Source: Hyphomicrobiales bacterium | GTDB lineage: Bacteria > Pseudomonadota > Alphaproteobacteria > Rhizobiales > Xanthobacteraceae | Length of the DNA stretch: 36,167 nucleotides | Direction of reading: 5' to 3' | NCBI GenBank assembly: GCA_019075925.1 | Contig: JAGXAC010000013.1 | Location: forward strand, 1-36,167 | In this document: one piece after another, positions 7,429-15,923 of the stretch | How the letters are laid out: every line of letters starts with the position of its first letter | Position numbering within the stretch: position 1 is the stretch's first letter | Translations under genes and position numbers: made by a program | The notes under the pieces: generated by a model | Told to the model about the DNA's origin: nothing | The model's input: the letters and a program-made list of their open reading frames with translations, nothing else | Databases searched by the model: none

Positions 7429-8295
7429 ATGTTCGGCTGGATCGACACGGTGATACAGGGGATTTTGCTCGGCGGGCTTTACTCGCTTTACGCCACCGGC
7501 CTGTCGGTGATCTTCGGCATCATGCGGCTGGTCAATCTGGCGCATGGCGATCTGATCGTGCTGCCGGCCTTCCTGATGCTCGCTTTGGTCGGCGTCGGCG
7601 TGCCGATCGTGCTGGCGCTCGCGATTGTCGTGCCGCTGATGTATGCCGGCGGCTACGTGCTGCAGACGGTGATGCTCAATCGCGTGCTGGGCCGCAATAT
7701 CCTGCCGCCGCTTCTGATTACCTTCGGGCTGTCGATCATCGTGCAGAACGGGTTGCTGGAAGGATTTTCCGCCGATACGCGCTTTCTCAATGTCGGTCCG
7801 TTGCAAAGCGCCTCGCTACCGCTCGGCGGTGGCATCGCGTTTGGCATCATGCCGCTTATCTGTCTCGCTGCGGCGGTCGCCGTCATTGTCCTGCTCAATG
7901 CGGTGTTCTATCGCACCGCCGTTGGGCGGGCATTCCGCGCCACATCGGACGACGTGCAGATTGCCCAACTCATGGGCATCAACGATCGTTCGATCTATGC
8001 CCTCACGATGGGCATCGCGCTTGCGGTTTGCGCGGTCGCCGGATTCTTCCTTGGCGCGCGCAGCAATTTCGATCCAAGCATCGGGCCGGCGCGGCTCCTC
8101 TATGCGTTCGAGGCGGTGATCATCGGCGGCCTCGGCAGCCTGTGGGGAACGCTCGCCGGCGGCATCGTGGTGGGGCTGGCGCAAACCATCGGCGCCCATC
8201 TCGACCCCGAGTGGCAGATATTGGCCGGCCACGTGGCGTTTCTGATCGTCCTGGTGATCCGGCCGCGCGGCTTGTTCCCGCGCGCGGTGGATTGA
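7429..8295 (+). CDS. ABC transporter permease, LivH type (operon 1)
   Basis: Inner-membrane permease of 288 residues with about eight hydrophobic segments. Family hallmarks are QGILLGGLYSLYATGLSVIFGIMRLVNLAHGD near the N-terminus (split here by function: first membrane helix and cytoplasmic turn), VGRAFRATSDDVQIAQLMGI in the cytoplasmic coupling loop, and AFEAVIIGGLGSLWGTLAGGI near the C-terminus. The frame extends upstream to 7243, but ATG 7429 is chosen because it sits 4 bp after the livF stop and starts the conserved N-terminal helix. It pairs with the LivM-type subunit that follows. Confidence 0.92.
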   Translation: MFGWIDTVIQGILLGGLYSLYATGLSVIFGIMRLVNLAHGDLIVLPAFLMLALVGVGVPIVLALAIVVPLMYAGGYVLQTVMLNRVLGRNILPPLLITFGLSIIVQNGLLEGFSADTRFLNVGPLQSASLPLGGGIAFGIMPLICLAAAVAVIVLLNAVFYRTAVGRAFRATSDDVQIAQLMGINDRSIYALTMGIALAVCAVAGFFLGARSNFDPSIGPARLLYAFEAVIIGGLGSLWGTLAGGIVVGLAQTIGAHLDPEWQILAGHVAFLIVLVIRPRGLFPRAVD

Positions 8296-8306
8296 GCGGC
8301 CGCCCG

Positions 8307-9431
8307 ATGAGCATCGACGGATCGAATTCAGCCGGATTGAGCGCGGCGCATTCCCCCGGTTCACGTTTTACCGTGACGCGTGCGACACCCGCGTCGACGA
8401 TAACGTTGTTGATCGCCGTTCCCATGATCCTGATTCTCGCCGCGCTGCCGGCGTTCGCCAACCGCACGCTGCTGCAGGAGCTGTTTTACGTCTTCACCAT
8501 GCTGGCGCTGGCGCAATTGTGGAATCTCTTGGCCGGCAGCGCCGGGCTTATCTCGGTCGGACAGCAGGCTTTTGTCGGTACCGGCGCCTATGCGTTGTTC
8601 GCCTTCACCGTCGTCGGCGGCCTCGATCCGATTTTGTCGATTATGCTGGCCGGCGTGACCGCCGGAGTGGTCGCCATTCCCGCGGCCTTGATCGTATTCC
8701 GTTTGCGCGGCGCCTATTTCGCCATCGGCACCTGGGTCGTGGCCGAGGTTTGCCGGCTCATACTGGCGCAGGTCAAACAACTGGGCGGCGGCACCGGCAC
8801 GTCGCTGCCGCCCGACGTCGCTTCATCCATGATCGGCCTCGATTTCGTCCGCAATCTATTCACGGTGCGCGGACCGGCGGCGCGCGACATCATTTCATAT
8901 TGGCTCGCGCTCGTGCTCGCCGTCGGCACATTCGTACTGGTCTATCGCCTGCTGCGATCCCGTTACGGCCTGGCGCTGTCCGCCATCGGCGATTCCGAAG
9001 CGGCCGCCGAGAGCACCGGCGTCGATGTGTTCCGGACCAAGCTTTTTATCTACGTCGTGACGGCGATCGTCACCGGTATGGCCGGCGCGCTGATCTTTTT
9101 GCAGAAGGCGAGGATTTCGCCCGACGGCGCCTATTCGCTGATCGACTGGACCGCTTATGTGATCTTCATTGTCGTTATCGGCGGTATCGGAACCATGGAA
9201 GGCCCGATCATCGGGGTCGCAGTCTTCTACCTGTTGCAATATTATCTGGCCGCGCTCGGCTCCTGGTACCTGATCCTGCTCGGCGGTCTTGCCATCATGC
9301 TCATGCTGTTCGCGCCGTCCGGCATCTGGGGCGTCCTGTCGCGCCGCCTCGACATCAGCTTGTTTCCAGTGCGGCGCCGGTTGGTCGGTCCGCTCAAACA
9401 CTCGGCGGGCGAGCAGAACGGCGAATCTTGA
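8307..9431 (+). CDS. ABC transporter permease, LivM type (operon 1)
   Basis: Second inner-membrane permease, 374 residues, with around nine hydrophobic segments. Family blocks are LWNLLAGSAGLISVGQQAFVG, the YGLALSAIGDSEAAAESTGVD coupling loop, and VIGGIGTMEGPIIGVAVFYLLQ. The open frame extends further upstream, but ATG 8307 lies 11 bp after the livH stop and gives a short hydrophilic N-terminus before the first helix. The C-terminus (LFPVRRRLVGPL) is cytoplasmic and basic. It is the last gene of the operon; no strong terminator follows, only a weak 6-bp stem at 9477-9492. Confidence 0.92.
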   Translation: MSIDGSNSAGLSAAHSPGSRFTVTRATPASTITLLIAVPMILILAALPAFANRTLLQELFYVFTMLALAQLWNLLAGSAGLISVGQQAFVGTGAYALFAFTVVGGLDPILSIMLAGVTAGVVAIPAALIVFRLRGAYFAIGTWVVAEVCRLILAQVKQLGGGTGTSLPPDVASSMIGLDFVRNLFTVRGPAARDIISYWLALVLAVGTFVLVYRLLRSRYGLALSAIGDSEAAAESTGVDVFRTKLFIYVVTAIVTGMAGALIFLQKARISPDGAYSLIDWTAYVIFIVVIGGIGTMEGPIIGVAVFYLLQYYLAALGSWYLILLGGLAIMLMLFAPSGIWGVLSRRLDISLFPVRRRLVGPLKHSAGEQNGES

Positions 9432-9536
9432 GTTCGAGTGGCATTCCGGTTGCGGCGGCGCGGAACGAGACGCGACAAACGCGGCGGCGTTTGCTTATCG
9501 GTCCTTGCGCCGGCGGAAAGAAATCACCGCGCCGGG

Positions 9537-10664
9537 CTAAATCGTGCCGATGCGAATGATCGGCTTGACTGTTAAGCCATGCTCGCTGTCGCTCGCCGCG
9601 TCGTTGATCTGCTCGAACGGATACATCTTCGTGAGCTTGTCGAATGGGAAACGGCCTTGCAGAAAAAGATCGATCAGCGTTGGAATGAATATGTCCGGCA
9701 CGCTGTCGCCTTCAATGATGCCGTAGACCGTTTTCGACATCTGCATGAATTCGGTAACGTCGATGTTGATCTCGGTGGCGGGAGGAGCGGCTCCGACGAT
9801 GCCGCAGGTCCCGCGCACGCCAAGCGAATCGATTGCCTGCCGCACGACTTCCGGAATGGCGGTGGTTTCCAGGCTGAATTGCACGCCGCCGCCGGTGATC
9901 TCCCTGATAGCGGCGATCGGATCGCGCTTCCTTGCATCGACCGCATGGGTCGCGCCGACATCTCTGGCGAGTGCTAACCGTGCGGGCACCACGTCGACCG
10001 CGATGATCGTCGTTGCGCCAATAGCGCGCGCCGCCATCACCGCACTCAAGCCGACCGCGCCGGCGCCGAATGCCGCGAAGCTGTCGCCGTGTCCGACCTT
10101 GAGCGCGTTCATGACCGCGCCCGCTCCGGTCTGGATGCCGCAACCGAGAGGGCCCAAAAGCTCGAGAGGCGCCTCCTTCGGCACTTTCACAACATTGCGC
10201 TCATTGGCCACGGCGAATGTGCTGAAGGATGACTGTCCGAAAAAATGATCGTGTATCGGTCCGTGCTCGTCGGCCAGGCTGCCGGTGCCGTCGGCACGCG
10301 CGCCGCTGAAATTATGCGCATTGAAATTTTCGCAGTTGGCCGGGCGACCCTGCGCGCACATGCGGCAGCGTCCGCATGACATAAAGGTGAGCACCACATG
10401 ATCGCCCGGCCTGACCTTGACGACGCTTGGGCCGACCTTCTCCACGACGCCTGCGCCTTCGTGTCCGAGCACGATCGGCTGCGGCACCGGATACACCTGG
10501 TCGCGTACGACCATATCGGTATGGCACATGCCGGTCGCAACAATGCGCACCAGCACTTCGTCGGCGCGCGGCTCCTCGAGCCGCAGCTTCTCGATCACGA
10601 ACGGCCCGCCTTTTTGGCGCACGACTGCGGCCGTCACGGCATTGGTGGAAGCTGATCTCGGCAT
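9537..10664 (-). CDS. Zinc-dependent alcohol dehydrogenase, aryl-alcohol (benzyl alcohol) dehydrogenase-like
   Basis: Cytoplasmic NAD(P)-dependent medium-chain dehydrogenase of 375 residues. Catalytic zinc ligands Cys47 (GMCHTD), His68-Glu69 (GHEGAG) and Cys175 (GPLGCGIQTG) are present, as are the four structural zinc cysteines 97, 100, 103 and 111. The Rossmann motif is GAGAVG at about 200-205. The pattern, including GQSSFSTFAVANERNVVKV, is that of the class III-like/aryl-alcohol group (XylB-like), which oxidises benzyl-type alcohols. The frame extends to 10715, but ATG 10664 is preceded by a clear GGAGG site and is preferred. It stands alone on the minus strand between two transporter operons, converging with the first and diverging from the second. 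A role in processing the imported aromatic compound is inferred from place only. Confidence 0.88.
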   Translation of the reverse strand: MPRSASTNAVTAAVVRQKGGPFVIEKLRLEEPRADEVLVRIVATGMCHTDMVVRDQVYPVPQPIVLGHEGAGVVEKVGPSVVKVRPGDHVVLTFMSCGRCRMCAQGRPANCENFNAHNFSGARADGTGSLADEHGPIHDHFFGQSSFSTFAVANERNVVKVPKEAPLELLGPLGCGIQTGAGAVMNALKVGHGDSFAAFGAGAVGLSAVMAARAIGATTIIAVDVVPARLALARDVGATHAVDARKRDPIAAIREITGGGVQFSLETTAIPEVVRQAIDSLGVRGTCGIVGAAPPATEINIDVTEFMQMSKTVYGIIEGDSVPDIFIPTLIDLFLQGRFPFDKLTKMYPFEQINDAASDSEHGLTVKPIIRIGTI

Positions 10665-11067
10665 GTTTTTCCTCCCAAAGCGCGCACCTATCGGATGCGG
10701 TCTTTCCTTCCGCAAGTTGGTTGATCGCGGCAGCGCAACGCCAAGGTGCGTGGCGGTATTAGCCCGCTGGGCAGCCCTTCACACACACCCACGAACCTTA
10801 TCTCCCGTAATCGTTCCATTGTTCGCAAGGAAGGCGGGAAAAATCCCAGTTCGTCGGCTCACTTCAATAAACCTCCCATCGTAACAACAAGTCGCAGCCC
10901 GCATGCTGGACTCATTTAACGCCTGCGGTTATGCAAAATGCAATTCTAAGCACCGTCGATTTTTGATCGGCGGCACAACAAATCGTCAAAGCCGCCCTGT
11001 CGTAAGGCTTGCCTAGGAGCAAGCGACTCTTGCATCGCTCAACCAAATAAAATCCCGGGAGGACGAA
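10665..11067. other. 403-bp divergent intergenic region
   Basis: This holds the upstream regions of the alcohol dehydrogenase (left, minus) and the second transporter operon (right, plus). I see no gene. There is an imperfect inverted repeat at 10953-10973, a pair of ATGCAA repeats at about 10931-10943 (TTATGCAAAATGCAATTC), and the ribosome-binding site GGGAGGACGAA just before 11068. The PcaR-like palindrome of operon 1 is not found here, and no convincing -35/-10 pair stands out. Confidence 0.6.
10953..10973. promoter_or_regulatory. Imperfect inverted repeat upstream of transporter operon 2
   Basis: CCGTCGAT and ATCGGCGG (one mismatch in 8-bp arms) flank TTTTG. It lies 95 bp before the binding-protein start and could be an operator for an unknown regulator. 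No regulator gene adjoins operon 2. Confidence 0.35.
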
Positions 11068-12420
11068 ATGCCGTCCAGTAAACGTACTCAGAATGTCAAT
11101 CGGAAACTGCACCGCGTCGCGTCCGCCGTTGGGTTGTCGCGACGCGACTTCGTCAAGCGCGCGGCGGCCGGAGCCGGCGGGCTCGCGCTTGCGGGCAAAG
11201 TAACGGCGGCATTCGCTGACGCCAGCGACGTGATCCGAATAGGCTTCATCAGCCCGCGCACCGGGCCGCTCGGCGGTTTCGGCGAATGCGACCCTTATGT
11301 GCTCGGCGTTGCGCGCAAGGCGCTGGCCAACGGTCTTATGTCCGGCGGCAAGAAATATAAGGTCGAGATCATCGACAAAGACTCGCAGTCCGATCCGGCG
11401 CGCGCCAGCCAATTGGCCAAGGGTCTGATCAACAACGACAACATCGACTTGATGTTGACGACTTCAACTCCGGAGGTCGTCAATCCGGTCGCTGACGCTT
11501 GCGACGCTGCCGGCATGCCGTGCGTGTCGACCATCCTGCCGTGGGAATCCTGGTATTTCGGCCGCGGCGGCAAACCCGGCCAGAAGCCATTTCCCTTCAA
11601 GTGGAGCTTCCACTTCTCGTTCGGCGTCGCCCAGTTCGCACAAGCCTACATCTCCGAGTGGGGCAGCGGAGCGGTGCCGACCAACAAGAAAGTCGGCGTC
11701 ATGTTCCCGAACGACGCCGACGGCAATGCGCTGCGCGAACACATGATCCCGCTGTTCGAAAAGGCCGGCTTCACCGTGTTCGATCCGGGCGGATACGAGG
11801 ACGGTACGACCGATTACTCGGCGCAGATCGCGAAGTACAAAGCCGCGAATGTGCAGATCTTCACCGGCGTGCCGATTCCACCGGACTTCGCCACTTTCTG
11901 GCGGCAGGCAGCCCAACTCGGCTTTGCCAAGACCGTCAAAATCCAGAGCATCGCCAAAACCGGCCTGTTTCCGACCCAGATGGAAGCGCTGGGCTCGCTT
12001 GCCTACAACATCGCGAGCTTGTGCTACTGGCACCCGACCTTCCCGTACAAATCGCCGCTTACCGGCCATACCTCGCAGGAGCTGGCCAATGGCTATGAGA
12101 AGAGCACGGGACGGCAGTGGAACCAGCAACTCGGCGGCACCCAATCGCTGCTCGACGTAGGCGGCGAACTGCTCAAATCGACCAACCCCAAGAACAAGCA
12201 AGGCCTGGTCGACAAAATGGAAACGTTGAAAGTCACCACCGCTGTCGGCACCGTCGATTTCGGACACGGGCCGGTCCCGCACGTGTCGACGACCCCCCTC
12301 ATCGGCGCGCAATGGATCAAGGCCAAGGCCGGCAGCAAGCACAAGCTCGACCTGGTGATTGTCAATAACGCCGACGATCCCAACGTGCCGGTTGGTGCTA
12401 AGCTGCAGCCCTACAGCTGA
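11068..12420 (+). CDS. ABC transporter periplasmic solute-binding protein, LIV type (operon 2)
   Basis: Periplasmic receptor of 450 residues, paralogous to the one at 4452. It carries a Tat-type signal (SRRDFVK, Arg25-Arg26, after an unusually long basic N-terminus) with likely cleavage near residue 51 (AFADA). The mature part begins IRIGFISPRTGPLGGFGE and shares DKDSQSDPARASQLAKGLI, IDLMLTTSTPEVVNPV and FPNDADGNA-type blocks with its paralogue. The ribosome-binding site CGGGAGGACGAA supports ATG 11068. The livG gene follows after only 14 bp, unlike in operon 1. The ligand is unknown; given the neighbourhood, an aromatic or other organic acid is as likely as a branched-chain amino acid. Confidence 0.92.
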   Translation: MPSSKRTQNVNRKLHRVASAVGLSRRDFVKRAAAGAGGLALAGKVTAAFADASDVIRIGFISPRTGPLGGFGECDPYVLGVARKALANGLMSGGKKYKVEIIDKDSQSDPARASQLAKGLINNDNIDLMLTTSTPEVVNPVADACDAAGMPCVSTILPWESWYFGRGGKPGQKPFPFKWSFHFSFGVAQFAQAYISEWGSGAVPTNKKVGVMFPNDADGNALREHMIPLFEKAGFTVFDPGGYEDGTTDYSAQIAKYKAANVQIFTGVPIPPDFATFWRQAAQLGFAKTVKIQSIAKTGLFPTQMEALGSLAYNIASLCYWHPTFPYKSPLTGHTSQELANGYEKSTGRQWNQQLGGTQSLLDVGGELLKSTNPKNKQGLVDKMETLKVTTAVGTVDFGHGPVPHVSTTPLIGAQWIKAKAGSKHKLDLVIVNNADDPNVPVGAKLQPYS

Positions 12421-12434
12421 GCCAAGGGGGACCA

Positions 12435-13190
12435 TTGCAGGACACGGCCGCGAGCAGCGCCGACGACAGCTTGCTCGTCGGCGCCGATGTCCGCAAAAAT
12501 TTTGGGGCGCTGACGGTTCTCGATGGCGTGAACTTCACGCTGCGGGAACGGGAGGCGGTCGGTATTGTCGGCCCGAACGGCGCCGGCAAGACCACCCTGC
12601 TCAACGTGCTCGCGGGCGCCTATCGGCCGTCCGCGGGCGCGGTCTATTTCAAGGGCGGTGACGTCACCACCACCGATGCCGCGCAACGCTGCCGGCTCGG
12701 CATTGCCCGTTCGCACCAGATACCGCGGCCGTTCGGCGGCATGACCGTGTTCGAGAATTGTCTCGTTGCCGCGACGACGGGCGGCGGTTTGTCGGGTCAG
12801 CGCGCTTACCAGCGCTGCGTCGATTCGCTTGAGCTCTGCCAAATGATCCACGTCGCGAACCGGCGCGCCGAAACGCTCGGGTTGCTCGATCGCAAGCGCC
12901 TGGAGCTCGCGCGCGCGCTCGCGACGGAGCCGCGCGTTCTGTTGCTCGACGAGATCGGCGGCGGCCTCACCGACGAAGAAGCCAACAATCTGGTCGACAC
13001 CATACTGGTATTGCGCGGGCGCGGACTGGCGCTGGTGTGGATCGAGCATATCGTGCACGTGCTTGTGCGTGTGGTTGAGCGGCTCATTTGCCTGGACGCC
13101 GGACGCATCATCGCCGACGGCAAACCAGACGCGGTGATTGCCGACGCTGCCGTGATCGACGCCTATATCGGCGGACAAGGCGCGTCGTGA
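12435..13190 (+). CDS. ABC transporter ATP-binding protein, LivG type (operon 2)
   Basis: Cytoplasmic ATPase of 251 residues. Walker A is GPNGAGKTT, the Q-loop is SHQIPRPF, Walker B is LLLLDEIGGGLTDEE, and the H-loop is VWIEHIVHVL. As in its paralogue at 5996 the ABC signature is degenerate (LGLLDRKRLELARAL). The start is read as TTG 12435 because AAGGGGGA lies 5 bp upstream; no ATG or GTG offers a better fit. Its TGA overlaps the GTG of the next gene by 4 bp (GTGA), which suggests translational coupling. Confidence 0.91.
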   Translation: MQDTAASSADDSLLVGADVRKNFGALTVLDGVNFTLREREAVGIVGPNGAGKTTLLNVLAGAYRPSAGAVYFKGGDVTTTDAAQRCRLGIARSHQIPRPFGGMTVFENCLVAATTGGGLSGQRAYQRCVDSLELCQMIHVANRRAETLGLLDRKRLELARALATEPRVLLLDEIGGGLTDEEANNLVDTILVLRGRGLALVWIEHIVHVLVRVVERLICLDAGRIIADGKPDAVIADAAVIDAYIGGQGAS

Positions 13191-13903
13191 GCCTGCTTGA
13201 AGTCGAGCAACTGGACGCTCGTCACGGCCTGCTGCACGCCGTCCGCAGCGTGACACTTAAAATCGCCGCCGGCGAAACCGTGGCGCTGATCGGCGCCAAC
13301 GGCGCCGGCAAGACAACGCTGCTGCGCACCATCGCCGGCGCGCATCGGCCCGCGGCGGGACGTATTGTGTTCGAAGGCGACGACGTCAGCGCTGTCCCCG
13401 CTTACGGACGCCTGCGCAGGGGCATCGCGCTCGTTCCCGAGGGCCGCCGCCTGTTCGCCGGCATGACAGTGAAAGAAAACCTTCAGGTCGCCGGCACTTA
13501 CGGCCGACCCGGACCATGGAATATCGATTCGGTGATTGAGGCGTTTCCGCTCCTTCGCGAGCGGCTCAACCGCCGCGCCGGCAATCTCTCCGGCGGCGAG
13601 CAGCAGGCCACCGCCATCGGCCGCGCCCTGATGACCAATCCCAAGCTGTTGCTGCTCGACGAGGTATCGCTGGGGCTCGCGCCAATCGCAGTCGAGGCGG
13701 TTTACCGCTCGCTTGAGAAGTTGATTGCAAGCGGCGCGACCATCGTTCTTGTCGAGCAGGACATCAATCGGGCGCTCGGCGTGGCGAGCCGCATCGCCTG
13801 CATGCTGGAGGGACGGATCGTCTTGGAAGGACGAGCCGCCGACATAAGCCGCGAGCAGGTCACGCAAGCGTATTTCGGGTTGCAGAAGGCGCGACAGGCA
13901 TGA
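13187..13903 (+). CDS. ABC transporter ATP-binding protein, LivF type (operon 2)
   Basis: Second ATPase, 238 residues. Walker A is GANGAGKTT, the signature is an intact LSGGEQQ, Walker B is LLLLDEVSLGLAP, and VLVEQDINRAL replaces the usual H-loop. RGIALVPEGRRLFAGMTVKENL is a LivF hallmark. The frame is open further upstream, but GTG 13187 overlaps the livG stop by 4 bp and starts the conserved LLEVEQLDARHG segment, so it is preferred. Its own stop overlaps the livH ATG (ATGA). Confidence 0.92.
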   Translation: MSLLEVEQLDARHGLLHAVRSVTLKIAAGETVALIGANGAGKTTLLRTIAGAHRPAAGRIVFEGDDVSAVPAYGRLRRGIALVPEGRRLFAGMTVKENLQVAGTYGRPGPWNIDSVIEAFPLLRERLNRRAGNLSGGEQQATAIGRALMTNPKLLLLDEVSLGLAPIAVEAVYRSLEKLIASGATIVLVEQDINRALGVASRIACMLEGRIVLEGRAADISREQVTQAYFGLQKARQA

Positions 13904-14802
13904 TTTGGGTCACGCAAATCCTCAACGGCGTATTGCTCGGCGGCTATTACGCGCTGCTCGCCTGCGGCCTTTCCTTCATGTTCGGCGTGATGCGCATCAT
14001 CAATCTCGCCCATGGCGACCTCGCCATTCTGAGCGCCTGTCTTGTGTTTCTGATCGCGGACACGACCGGCATCTCGCCTTTCGTTGCGCTCATCGTGGCG
14101 TTGCCGGTTATGGCCGCCATCGGCTGGGCCTTGCAGCGATGGATGCTGGAACGCAGCCTGCGCTCCGGCGTGCTGGTGCCGCTCCTCACCACATTCGGCC
14201 TCGCCATTGTCATCGAAAACGGATTATTCGAATATTTCGGCGCCGATACACGCTCGCTCGCCCCATACATCGGCGATTTTGCCTACGACAGCTGGGCGAT
14301 CACCAGCAATATCTATATCGGTTCGCTGGCCGCGCTGATTTTCGCGCTCGCCGTCGTGCTGCTGGGCGGCCTGAAACTGTTTCTGAGCTACACCTCGCTT
14401 GGCCGCTCGATCCGGGCAACCGCGGAAGATCCCGACACGGCCGCCCTCGTCGGCATCAATACACGGGCGATCTACGGGATTGCTGCCGCCATCGCGGTCG
14501 CCACCGCCGGCCTCGCCGGCGTTTTCCTGGCGATGCGGGCGGTGTTCACGCCGTATTCCGGACCGGAACAACTGATCTTCGCATTCGAGGCGGTGGTGAT
14601 CGGCGGCATCGGCTCGCTGTCGGGAACGCTGATCGGCGGCATTGTGCTCGGCGTCGCGCAGACATTGGGCGCGCAGATCAATCCGCAAGGCTTTCTGATT
14701 ACCGGCCATGTCGTCTTTCTGGCCGTCCTCGCCGGCCGTCTGGTCATCGCCGGAGTGCGGGCGCGCGGCGGACTCGGTGCGCTTCTGGCGCGGCGGCCAT
14801 GA
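13900..14802 (+). CDS. ABC transporter permease, LivH type (operon 2)
   Basis: Inner-membrane permease of 300 residues. It begins with the family helix and turn (LNGVLLGGYYALLACGLSF, FGVMRIINLAHGDLAIL), has the coupling loop LGRSIRATAEDPDTAALVGIN and the C-terminal block AFEAVVIGGIGSLSGTLIGGI. ATG 13900 overlaps the livF stop by 4 bp, and its TGA overlaps the livM ATG in the same way. Confidence 0.92.
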   Translation: MIWVTQILNGVLLGGYYALLACGLSFMFGVMRIINLAHGDLAILSACLVFLIADTTGISPFVALIVALPVMAAIGWALQRWMLERSLRSGVLVPLLTTFGLAIVIENGLFEYFGADTRSLAPYIGDFAYDSWAITSNIYIGSLAALIFALAVVLLGGLKLFLSYTSLGRSIRATAEDPDTAALVGINTRAIYGIAAAIAVATAGLAGVFLAMRAVFTPYSGPEQLIFAFEAVVIGGIGSLSGTLIGGIVLGVAQTLGAQINPQGFLITGHVVFLAVLAGRLVIAGVRARGGLGALLARRP

Positions 14803-15839
14803 GCACAAGGCGCGCGTTCGTCGTCGAGCGCTGGACCCGGCTGTCGGCCGGCTCGACCATCGCCGTCGCCGTGGTGTTGGCGATCCTCGCGCTGGCGCCG
14901 TTGCTGTTCGACGCCAACGTCGTCGACAGCCTGACCACGTTGTTCATTTATTTGATCCTGTCGGTGATGTGGAACGCGCTCGCCGGCTACGCCGGGTTGG
15001 TATCGGTGGGGCAACAGGCGTTTTTCGGCCTCGGCGCCTATTTCGCGATCCAGCTTTCTTATTATGGCGTCGGTGTCTATCCGGCTCTTTTGCTTGGCGC
15101 GGTAATCACCGCCGTGCTTTCGTTGCCGCTCTCGCTTCTCATGCTGCGCTTGCGCGGCGGCGAATTCGCAATCGGCATGTGGGTGGTGGCCGAGCTGGCG
15201 CGGCTGATCGTGGTTCTCGATCCGGTCATCAACGGCGAGACCGGCGTGTCGATGATTGCGCTCAACGCAATCAACCCCGAAAGCCGCCGCGACTATAATT
15301 ATTGGATGGCGCTGGTGGCGATGGTGGTGCTGCTCGCCGCCGTGTTTGCGCTGTTGCGCGGACGCCTCGGCGCCTCCGTGCAGGCGATCCGCGACGACGA
15401 GGATGCAGCCGAATCGGTCGGCGTGCGAGTTCTCGCCGGCAAGCGGACGATCTTCGTGCTTGCGGCATTCGGTTGCGCTCTGGCCGGAAGCTTGTGGCTT
15501 GCGACCTCGATCAGTTTCCAGCCGCGGCAATATTTCGGCATCCAGTGGACCGCCTACATGATCTTCATGGTGCTGGTCGGCGGGCTCGGCACGTTTGAAG
15601 GAGCGATCCTCGGCGGCGTTATTTTCTTCCTGATCGAATACCTGTTTGGCCAAACCGGAGTCTGGTATCTCGTCGGCTTGGGCGCGGCAGGCATTGTCTT
15701 CGCGCTATTCCTGCCGCGCGGCATCTGGGGCACGATCGAGGACAGGTTCAGCATTCGACTGCTTCCGGTAGGCTATAGCCTGCGGATGCTCCGATCCGAT
15801 CCTGGTCCCGGCAGCGGCGCGAAGACACCGCAGGATTGA
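14799..15839 (+). CDS. ABC transporter permease, LivM type (operon 2)
   Basis: Inner-membrane permease of 346 residues. Hallmarks are MWNALAGYAGLVSVGQQAFFG, LGASVQAIRDDEDAAESVGVR in the coupling loop, and VLVGGLGTFEGAILGGVIFFL. The frame runs far upstream through the livH gene, but only the part from ATG 14799 resembles a protein family; this ATG overlaps the livH stop by 4 bp. It is the last gene of operon 2 and is followed by a terminator. Confidence 0.92.
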   Translation: MSTRRAFVVERWTRLSAGSTIAVAVVLAILALAPLLFDANVVDSLTTLFIYLILSVMWNALAGYAGLVSVGQQAFFGLGAYFAIQLSYYGVGVYPALLLGAVITAVLSLPLSLLMLRLRGGEFAIGMWVVAELARLIVVLDPVINGETGVSMIALNAINPESRRDYNYWMALVAMVVLLAAVFALLRGRLGASVQAIRDDEDAAESVGVRVLAGKRTIFVLAAFGCALAGSLWLATSISFQPRQYFGIQWTAYMIFMVLVGGLGTFEGAILGGVIFFLIEYLFGQTGVWYLVGLGAAGIVFALFLPRGIWGTIEDRFSIRLLPVGYSLRMLRSDPGPGSGAKTPQD

Positions 15840-15866
15840 CGCACGGCGCAACCTTCCCGAGTCTCG

Positions 15867-15890
15867 GCGCGGGCGAATAGCCGCGCTTTT
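15867..15890 (+). terminator. Probable terminator of transporter operon 2
   Basis: A 6-bp GC stem (GCGCGG at 15867-15872, CCGCGC at 15881-15886) with an 8-nt loop is followed directly by TTTT. It lies 28 bp after the livM stop and 34 bp before the mutS start. Confidence 0.6.
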
Positions 15891-15923
15891 GCCGTTGTCG
15901 CCGCTCTGCTAGCGTCCCTTCCC

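Noticed and set aside
9477-9492. AAACGC/GCGTTT hairpin as terminator of operon 1
   Set aside because: The 6-bp stem is weak and has no proper T-tract; noted only as a possibility.
13905-14798. Upstream extension of the LivM frame through the whole livH gene, as if a 644-residue fusion
   Set aside because: The extension is an Arg-rich out-of-frame reading of livH; the ATG at 14799 with its ATGA overlap is the expected start.
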